Assembly (NCBI GenBank): GCA_016874895.1 | Contig: VGSX01000127.1 | Location: forward strand, 1-9,177 | Source: Deltaproteobacteria bacterium | GTDB taxonomy: Bacteria; Desulfobacterota; Desulfobaccia; Desulfobaccales; Desulfobaccaceae | DNA length: 9,177 nt | Direction of reading: 5' to 3' | Shown here: piece after piece, positions 4,812-9,177 of the stretch | Layout of the letters: each line of letters opens with the position of its first letter | Position numbering within the stretch: position 1 is the stretch's first letter | Notes under the pieces: generated by a model | What the model saw: the letters and a program-made list of their open reading frames with translations, nothing else | Told to the model about the DNA's origin: nothing | Database searches by the model: none | Translations under genes and position numbers: made by a program

Positions 4812-6110
4812 ATGTCCTTCATCGGCTCCATCAATGCCGAGACCAGGAGGTGGTTGGGGAACAACGGCCCAGCCTTTGACGGTCTGGAGGTTTACGTGGG
4901 GTGCTCCGGGGCCTTCACTGTGGAACAAATCTTGTCCCGGTATGCTCCCAAGGCGAAAATCCGGGGAAACGACGTGAGCCTCTATTCGTCAGTTCTGGGT
5001 GCCTACTTATCTGGGCAGCCCTTCAATCTTGCGGTCCGGGAAGAGAAATTCGCCTGGCTGGAGCCTTACCTGGGTGACGTGGAAGCCAAAGCCGCCGCGG
5101 TAATGGTGCTTTTCGAGGTCCTGAAATACGAGAAGGCGGACAACCTCTTCAAAGCCCGCCATTGGGCCCACTATCTGAACAACTTCGAAGGCTTCCACCA
5201 GGCCACCGTTGCCAAGCTCCGGGAGAGAAAGAAAGAGGTCCGGCTGGAAGGCTACACGAACAAAGACATTTACGACCTCTTGGAGGAGATACCGGAGGAC
5301 TCAGTAGCCATCGCTTTTCTCCCTACCTACGCCGGGGGCTACGAGCGGATGTTTAAGCGCCTGGAAGAAATCTTCGACTGGGACCGGCCCAGTTACGGCC
5401 TCATCGATGCCGAGCGCAAAGCCGCTATTTTGGGAAAGATGAAAACCAAGGACTACCTCTTCCTGGACGACAAGGAGTGGCTGGACCTCCCCCTGGTGGC
5501 CGCAGTGCGGAAAGCGCGGATGAAGCCGGTTTACGTCTATTCCAATATGGAAGCCCTGCGCCGGGGAGTGCTGAAACAGCAGCGCCACGCTGAATTCGTG
5601 CCATTTTCCCGGCTGAGTGATGAAGACGAGATCAGGCAGGACTCCAAATTGAGCCTGATCCCTACCACCAACCGGGTGGTGAACTACTACCGGGACGTGT
5701 ACCTCTCCAAGGGGGTGGGCATCCCGGCGGACGGCGAGGTCCCCCTGGTGGCCGCGGTAGACGGGAAGGTCTTCGGCTTCCTGATCTACTCCCGGATGCA
5801 GGGGGGCGGCGACGTCTACCTCCTGGCCGACTTCGTGGTCAACTCCGGCCGTTACCGGCGCCTGGCCAAGCTCCTGCTCCTGGTGACCCAGACCCGAGAG
5901 GTGCGGCGGTTGCTGGAAGAGAAATTTCTCCTGGAGATACCCAAGTGCCGCACCATGGTCTTCACGGACAAGCCGGTGTCCATGAAATACCGGGGCCTCT
6001 ACCAGTTGGCCCGGCGGGACCCGGGCAAGCTGGTCTACGAGACCGACATGGGCATCCTGGATTTAAGCGAGGTCATCCCCTTATGGCTGAAGAAGTTCGA
6101 GAAGTCCTGA
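4812..6110 (+). CDS. Adenine methyltransferase-like / GNAT (Mom)-like fusion, putative anti-restriction DNA modification protein
   Basis: A 432-aa protein. Start 4812 is chosen over 4788 because GAGGGGAAG stands before it and M-S-F-I-G-S-I-N-A-E looks like a true N-terminus. Residues 28-41 (V-G-C-S-G-A-F-T) followed by G-N-D-V-S-L-Y (52-58) resemble the SAM-binding start of D12-class (Dam-like) adenine methyltransferases. The expected DPPY is represented by F-L-P-T-Y (169-173), so methyl transfer is uncertain. From about 305 there is a GNAT-like pattern: V-A-A-V-D-G-K-V-F-G-F, then V-Y-L-L-A-D-F-V-V, then M-V-F-T-D-K-P-V-S-M-K-Y-R-G-L-Y, which recalls phage Mu Mom, a GNAT-fold DNA adenine modifier. 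From memory, relatives are annotated as putative antirestriction adenine methyltransferase. It overlaps the next gene (ParB-like) by 28 bases. Confidence 0.65.
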   Translation: MSFIGSINAETRRWLGNNGPAFDGLEVYVGCSGAFTVEQILSRYAPKAKIRGNDVSLYSSVLGAYLSGQPFNLAVREEKFAWLEPYLGDVEAKAAAVMVLFEVLKYEKADNLFKARHWAHYLNNFEGFHQATVAKLRERKKEVRLEGYTNKDIYDLLEEIPEDSVAIAFLPTYAGGYERMFKRLEEIFDWDRPSYGLIDAERKAAILGKMKTKDYLFLDDKEWLDLPLVAAVRKARMKPVYVYSNMEALRRGVLKQQRHAEFVPFSRLSDEDEIRQDSKLSLIPTTNRVVNYYRDVYLSKGVGIPADGEVPLVAAVDGKVFGFLIYSRMQGGGDVYLLADFVVNSGRYRRLAKLLLLVTQTREVRRLLEEKFLLEIPKCRTMVFTDKPVSMKYRGLYQLARRDPGKLVYETDMGILDLSEVIPLWLKKFEKS

Positions 6111-6877
6111 ACCTGCTCAACGAGAAGCTTTCGGGGCTTTTCCCCTACCGGCTGGAGTTGGCGGCACCGGGCGAACTCAAGCTCCTGGAGAAAAATGCCC
6201 GCTACATGAAGGCGGAGCAGTTCCAGACCCTGGTGGAAAACGTCAAAAAGGACGGGAACCTGTCCTCTCTGCCCCTGTGCTACCGGGAAAAGGACGGCAA
6301 ACTCCGGGTCCTCTCCGGCAACCACCGGGTCATGGCCGCCCGGCAAGCCGGGGTGGAGCAGGTCCTGGTGCTGGTAATCGCAGACGAAAAGGACATGGAC
6401 GAGCGCCTGGCTATTCAGCTTTCCCACAACGCCATCGCCGGCCAGGATGACCTGGTGATCCTGAAAGAACTGTGGGAGAGCATCAAGGACGTGCAGGCTC
6501 GGATGTACGCCGGGTTGGACTCCGACACCCTCAAGGCCCTCCAGGGCATCCAGTTCGCGGCCATCACCGAGCAACGTCTGCGCTACAAACTGACCAGCTT
6601 TCTGTTCCTCCCCGAGGAACTGGAGGACCTGGACCAACTGCTCAAGGAAACCTCCGCGGCCTTTGCCGGGGATGCGGTGTACCTGGCAAATCTCAACGCC
6701 TACGACGCCTTCTTCGACCTCATCGTGCGGATCAAGAAACGCTGCCAGATCAAGAATTCCGCCGCCGCCTTCCTGAAGCTCATGGAACTGGCCCGCATCG
6801 GTTTAGAGCAACTGAAGGAGGAGGAAGCCCGGCAGGACGGCGAAAGCTCCCAGGAGGTTTGTCATGGGCTGGGCTGA
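6083..6877 (+). CDS. ParB-like (ParB/sulfiredoxin fold) protein
   Basis: A 264-aa protein. The chosen ATG at 6083 lies 28 bases inside the end of the methyltransferase-like gene, and the domain begins soon after it. The N-terminal region has L-E-K-N-A-R-Y-M-K (35-43), a helix with F-Q-T-L-V-E-N-V-K-K-D-G (47-58), and L-R-V-L-S-G79-N-H-R82-V-M-A-A, the ParB nucleotide/phosphate-binding signature. In true chromosome-partition ParB this fold binds and hydrolyses CTP; many phage relatives have other or unknown roles. The rest is helical without a recognised HTH. No ParA is near, so plasmid-like partition is unlikely. The tight overlap with the upstream modification-like gene argues they act together. 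Confidence 0.82.
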   Translation: MAEEVREVLNLLNEKLSGLFPYRLELAAPGELKLLEKNARYMKAEQFQTLVENVKKDGNLSSLPLCYREKDGKLRVLSGNHRVMAARQAGVEQVLVLVIADEKDMDERLAIQLSHNAIAGQDDLVILKELWESIKDVQARMYAGLDSDTLKALQGIQFAAITEQRLRYKLTSFLFLPEELEDLDQLLKETSAAFAGDAVYLANLNAYDAFFDLIVRIKKRCQIKNSAAAFLKLMELARIGLEQLKEEEARQDGESSQEVCHGLG

Positions 6878-7247
6878 AGCGTTGCTTCCCTACCGGGGCT
6901 CCGACGATCCCCAGGGCTTCCTGGGGGCGGCCCTGCTGGCCCAGGACCAGACCCTCTTCCGCCTGGCCGCCACCTGGCCCCGGGTGAAAAAGGTTCTTCC
7001 GCCGGAGCCAGGGGAGGAGATTGACCTGGAAAAGATCTGGGAGCAGACCAGGGTCGATTTCGACGACTGGGCCGAACTGGCCCAGGTGAACTCCCTGGCG
7101 GCGATCAGTGGGTTCCAGGTGCTCAAAGCTAACGGAGTCGTTTTCCCGAACGGCAGCCTGTCCTACCAGGCAGAGGCGGTGCTGAAGCGAAAGGCGGCTT
7201 CGGCATTCATGACGGCAACCGGCATCAAAGGGAAGGATTTGAAGTGA
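6864..7247 (+). CDS. Unknown 127-aa protein, possible winged-HTH C-terminal part
   Basis: ATG 6864 has AGGAGG at 6852-6857 and overlaps the ParB-like gene by 14 bases, so the two are coupled. I do not recognise a family. The N-terminal half is Ala/Leu-rich helical. The C-terminal half, with D-D-W-A-E-L-A-Q-V-N-S, then V-L-K-A-N-G-V-V-F-P-N-G-S-L-S and a final Ala/Lys helix, has the helix-helix-hairpin order of a winged helix and resembles small phage proteins with an N/D-G-hairpin. It stands between a ParB-like gene and a terminase-nuclease-like gene, so a DNA-binding adaptor is one possibility, which is inference only. Confidence 0.75.
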   Translation: MGWAEALLPYRGSDDPQGFLGAALLAQDQTLFRLAATWPRVKKVLPPEPGEEIDLEKIWEQTRVDFDDWAELAQVNSLAAISGFQVLKANGVVFPNGSLSYQAEAVLKRKAASAFMTATGIKGKDLK

Positions 7248-7258
7248 TGAGTCGAACA

Positions 7259-7318
7259 TGGCAAGGTCCGGCGGGGCGAGGCTTGGCAAGGCATGGCGTG
7301 GTGCGGCGAGGCAAGGAG
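7259..7318. repeat. Twelve tandem degenerate NGGYN pentamers upstream of the terminase-nuclease gene
   Basis: The intergenic DNA reads as twelve consecutive 5-base units with GG fixed at positions 2-3 and usually C at 4, for example TGGCA, AGGCA and CGGCG. The last unit, AGGAG (7314-7318), serves as the ribosome binding site for the ATG at 7326. The units therefore form an array of Shine-Dalgarno-like GG cores on the RNA. A shorter array of the same type is at 8598-8627. Confidence 0.8.
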
Positions 7319-7325
7319 AACTGAA

Positions 7326-7835
7326 ATGAACCGCAATCTGGCCATCTTCGACTACCGCCCCGGCGGGGAGCTCTATCTGGGCATCGACTTCGGCTACAAG
7401 AACCCCTTCGCCTGCCTGTGGATTCAGCCCATCGAACGGGGCGAGCGGGTGCTGGTGCTGGACGAATACTACCAGCGCTACCGCACCACCCTGGAAAACG
7501 GCAAGGCGATCCTGGCCCAACACCAGGCAAGCGGTTACGGGACCATGACCGACGCCTTCGCCGACCCCTCCGACCCCGACAAGCGGGCCATGCTGTCGGA
7601 CATCCTGGGGATCGAAGTCAAGGCCCCCAGGCGCCCGGTGGAGGTGGGCCAGGAGCTGGTGCGCCGCTGGCTGAAGGTCAGGCCCGACGGCCGGCCGGGC
7701 CTCCTGATTCATCATCGCTGCAAAGAGCTGATCTCGGAACTCAAGGGCTACATGGTCCACGAACCCGGCAAGGGCCGCCATCACGCCCTGGACGCCCTGA
7801 GATATTTCTTCGCCGGTTGGGAGGGAGCCGCATGA
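7326..7835 (+). CDS. Stand-alone terminase large-subunit nuclease domain (RNase H fold), catalytic residues intact
   Basis: A 169-aa protein equal to the nuclease half of large terminase, with no ATPase half. Motif I is L-G-I-D21-F-G-Y-K-N-P-F, motif II is D-A-F-A-D80-P-S-D-P-D, and motif III is H-H153-A-L-D156-A-L-R-Y. Asp21, Asp80 and Asp156 match the metal-binding acids known in TerL nucleases (SPP1 G2P type), so it should cut DNA. A frame-open ATG exists at 7293, but 7326 is chosen for its AGGAG seven bases upstream. The stop overlaps the next ATG as ATGA. In TerL this domain makes the packaging cut; alone, it could be a targeted endonuclease within the ParB/methyltransferase cluster (inference). 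It is similar in layout to the Lys-substituted version at 2426-2953. Confidence 0.82.
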   Translation: MNRNLAIFDYRPGGELYLGIDFGYKNPFACLWIQPIERGERVLVLDEYYQRYRTTLENGKAILAQHQASGYGTMTDAFADPSDPDKRAMLSDILGIEVKAPRRPVEVGQELVRRWLKVRPDGRPGLLIHHRCKELISELKGYMVHEPGKGRHHALDALRYFFAGWEGAA

Positions 7836-8080
7836 ACGCCCCCGCCTGGTTGCGCTGCGAATATTGCCTCTGGTGGAAGTCGGCAGGCGAGCCCGGAGAG
7901 GGTTGGGGCTGCACTTATGCCGGCCCACCGAAACCCATGTCGGCATTTGACCGGTGCCATCTGTGGATTTGCAAGCGCTGCTTCTCGCCGTGGAACGTCA
8001 TGGTTTTTGATGGGGATGAGGTGGTGAACCATCTTCACTGTAAACGCCTGGGCAGGGCCAGACCCAAGGTTAGGAGGTGA
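7832..8080 (+). CDS. 82-aa Cys-rich zinc-binding protein
   Basis: The ATG overlaps the preceding stop as ATGA, so translation is coupled to the terminase-nuclease gene. The product has seven Cys: C9-x2-C12, C27, C42, C47-x2-C50 and C70, with His at 43, 67 and 69. Two CxxC knuckles plus further Cys/His suggest one or two small zinc-ribbon sites. The tail is basic. I know no named family. Its position between the nuclease and an HTH protein suggests a DNA- or protein-binding accessory. Confidence 0.78.
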   Translation: MNAPAWLRCEYCLWWKSAGEPGEGWGCTYAGPPKPMSAFDRCHLWICKRCFSPWNVMVFDGDEVVNHLHCKRLGRARPKVRR

Positions 8081-8084
8081 ACCT

Positions 8085-8585
8085 GTGGGTTCGCAAAACC
8101 CCCAGGGGGAGGACCAAATCAAGGCCATTTCCTGGCGCCGTCGGGAGCGGGCCCTGAAGATCCAGGAAATGTTTGATAGAGGCGCCAAGGTCAGGGAAAT
8201 TGCTCAATATTTCGGCATCTCCCGGCGCATGGTGCAGAAGGACCTCCGGGTGGCTGAAAGGCTTAACCGGGAGATGGTGGAGGGGGTTAACCAGGGCGAA
8301 CTTTTGGGGCGTAAAATTGCCTTTTTGGAGAACCTGTCCCGCTATGCCATGCGCCAGTGTGAGCTCAGTCAGAGTGAAAGTTCCAAAGTGGGGTGGGCCC
8401 GGTTGGCCAAGGAGACCCAGGACGTGCTGATGAAGATTTACCAAAGCACCGGCCTGATCACCACCATCCCCACCCGAATCAGCCTGGAGGAGGGCAACCC
8501 ATTTCAAGACCAAGAATTTAGAGCCAAATATACCAAGTTATTATTGGAGGCTCGTAAACGCGGGCTACCCATTAATGGTTTGTAA
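8085..8585 (+). CDS. HTH protein, possible small-terminase-like subunit
   Basis: A 166-aa protein starting with GTG at 8085, chosen because AGGAGGT (8072-8078) lies seven bases upstream. Residues 24-55 form a helix-turn-helix of the sigma-r4/Homeodomain-like kind: M-F-D-R-G-A-K-V-R-E-I-A-Q-Y-F-G-I-S-R-R-M-V-Q-K-D-L. A long helical part follows (about 56-130), then an extended tail. This build, HTH plus helical oligomerisation region, is that of small terminase subunits, which bind DNA and direct the large subunit. It follows a terminase nuclease domain and a zinc protein by only a few bases. A plain transcription regulator is the alternative. Confidence 0.72.
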   Translation: MGSQNPQGEDQIKAISWRRRERALKIQEMFDRGAKVREIAQYFGISRRMVQKDLRVAERLNREMVEGVNQGELLGRKIAFLENLSRYAMRQCELSQSESSKVGWARLAKETQDVLMKIYQSTGLITTIPTRISLEEGNPFQDQEFRAKYTKLLLEARKRGLPINGL

Positions 8586-8597
8586 AAACATAAGCCC

Positions 8598-8627
8598 CGG
8601 CTTGGTGAGGCATGGCAGGGCAAGGCT
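8598..8627. repeat. Six tandem NGGYN pentamers upstream of the last gene
   Basis: Six 5-base units with GG at positions 2-3, such as TGGTG, AGGCA and GGGCA, in the gap between the HTH gene and the third ParB-like gene. This is the same pattern as the array at 7259-7318. It is followed by GGGAGG (8634-8639), the ribosome binding site for ATG 8649. The first unit lies within a short AAGCC/GGCTT inverted repeat (8592-8603) that is too weak to call a terminator. Confidence 0.7.
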
Positions 8628-8648
8628 CATCATGGGAGGATGTCTTAA

Positions 8649-9177
8649 ATGAAAAAGATGCAGGCAGCCCAATTAGTTGAGGATTTCAGTTTGTATCCTC
8701 GATCACAGGTGGACGGGAGCCATGTGCAAAGGCTATCCGAAGCGCTCTTGGCAGGGGAAACTTTACCGCCAATTATCGTTGACGAATCCGGCCGCATCAT
8801 CGACGGCTTCCACCGGCGGCGGGCAGTCATGCGCGCCTATGGCGATGAGGCCGGAATTGAGGTTGAGGTCAGGCGTTATGCCAACGAGCGGGAACGCTAT
8901 CTTGACGCCTTGCGGCTGAATGCCCGCCACGGCAAGGGGATCACCGGGGCCGAGTTGACCGGCGCCATCCTGAAGTCTGAACAATTCAAACTTGAGCCCA
9001 TGGTGGTGGCTTCGGCCCTGGGCATAACGACGGACCGAATCAGCATAATCCTCCAGACCAAGGTGGCCCATATTAAACAAGCGGTAACGGCCCACGGCGC
9101 CAAAGTGCCTCTTAAACGGAGCGTGCACCACTTGGCCGGAAAAACCTTGACCAGGTCTCAGGCAGAGGCCATGGACA
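8649..9177 (+). CDS. ParB-like protein, 3' end missing
   Basis: Starts at ATG 8649 after GGGAGG and runs open to the right edge, so 176 residues are seen and the end lies outside. It has a typical ParB N-terminal order: a helix with H-V-Q-R-L-S-E-A-L (25-33), L-P-P-I-I-V-D (39-45), I-I-D52-G-F-H-R56-R-R-A, then L-D-A-L-R-L-N-A-R-H-G-K-G, as in ParB proteins where the next part is an HTH. The segment V-A-S-A-L-G-I-T-T-D-R-I-S-I-I-L (about 117-132) fits an HTH. This makes it the most ParB-like of the three such proteins here. No ParA is visible, so the role is probably phage regulation or DNA modification rather than partition. Confidence 0.8.
   Translation, partial: MKKMQAAQLVEDFSLYPRSQVDGSHVQRLSEALLAGETLPPIIVDESGRIIDGFHRRRAVMRAYGDEAGIEVEVRRYANERERYLDALRLNARHGKGITGAELTGAILKSEQFKLEPMVVASALGITTDRISIILQTKVAHIKQAVTAHGAKVPLKRSVHHLAGKTLTRSQAEAMD

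Noticed and set aside
6780..7946. 388-aa open frame on the minus strand
   Set aside because: It lies across four well-supported + strand genes with good ribosome binding sites and domain motifs; composition is that of an antisense shadow.
7326..8585. Ordinary complete phage terminase operon
   Set aside because: No ATPase domain with Walker motifs is encoded in the window; only the nuclease domain and a small-terminase-like HTH protein are present. A motor gene past the right edge cannot be excluded.
6083..9177. Plasmid partition locus because of ParB-like genes
   Set aside because: No ParA/Walker-type partner and no parS-like repeats are visible, and the neighbours are phage nuclease and modification-like genes.

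Overview
The window is a gene-dense, GC-rich stretch of a bacteriophage or prophage early/middle region. Almost everything is on the + strand, with start/stop overlaps or very short gaps and strong purine-rich ribosome binding sites (AGGAGG/GGAGG type). No rRNA, tRNA, CRISPR array or transposase is visible. An overlapping Rz/Rz1-like spanin pair argues for a Gram-negative host. The base composition and anaerobe-like gene style would fit Desulfobacterota/Deltaproteobacteria, but that is a low-confidence guess.

Region 1 (1-1226) is replication. It holds the C-terminal part of an O/DnaD-type replication initiator, open at the left edge, followed by a DnaC-type helicase loader with an N-terminal zinc ribbon. 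The initiator's linker contains seven tandem GNNAA pentamers and two adjacent hairpins, a plausible intragenic origin. Region 2 (1243-1867) is a small-membrane-protein and lysis-like block: a 51-aa one-helix protein, then an Rz-like protein with an Rz1-like lipoprotein starting inside it. Region 3 (1864-4205) holds a RusA resolvase, a small HTH protein, a stand-alone terminase-nuclease-like protein whose two outer catalytic Asp are both Lys, a DGQHR protein of ParB-like type, and a DUF488-family gene interrupted by an in-frame TAG.

Region 4 (4216-4800) is a minus-strand MazF/PemK-type toxin-antitoxin module with its own near-perfect sigma70 promoter, sitting against the direction of all other genes. 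Region 5 (4812-9177) is the most unusual part. It holds a 432-aa protein that looks like a D12-class adenine methyltransferase-like domain fused to a GNAT/Mom-like domain, a ParB-like protein, an unknown protein, a second stand-alone terminase nuclease domain with all catalytic acids intact, a Cys-rich zinc protein, a small-terminase-like HTH protein, and a third ParB-like protein running off the right edge. Two arrays of degenerate NGGYN pentamers lie just upstream of two of these genes.

Working hypothesis (inference): the cluster from about 2254 to beyond 9177 is a phage DNA-modification or anti-restriction system. In it, ParB/DGQHR-fold proteins, nuclease-only terminase relatives and HTH proteins act with a methyltransferase/GNAT fusion. 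No terminase ATPase domain is present in the window, so the nuclease domains are not just parts of a visible packaging motor.
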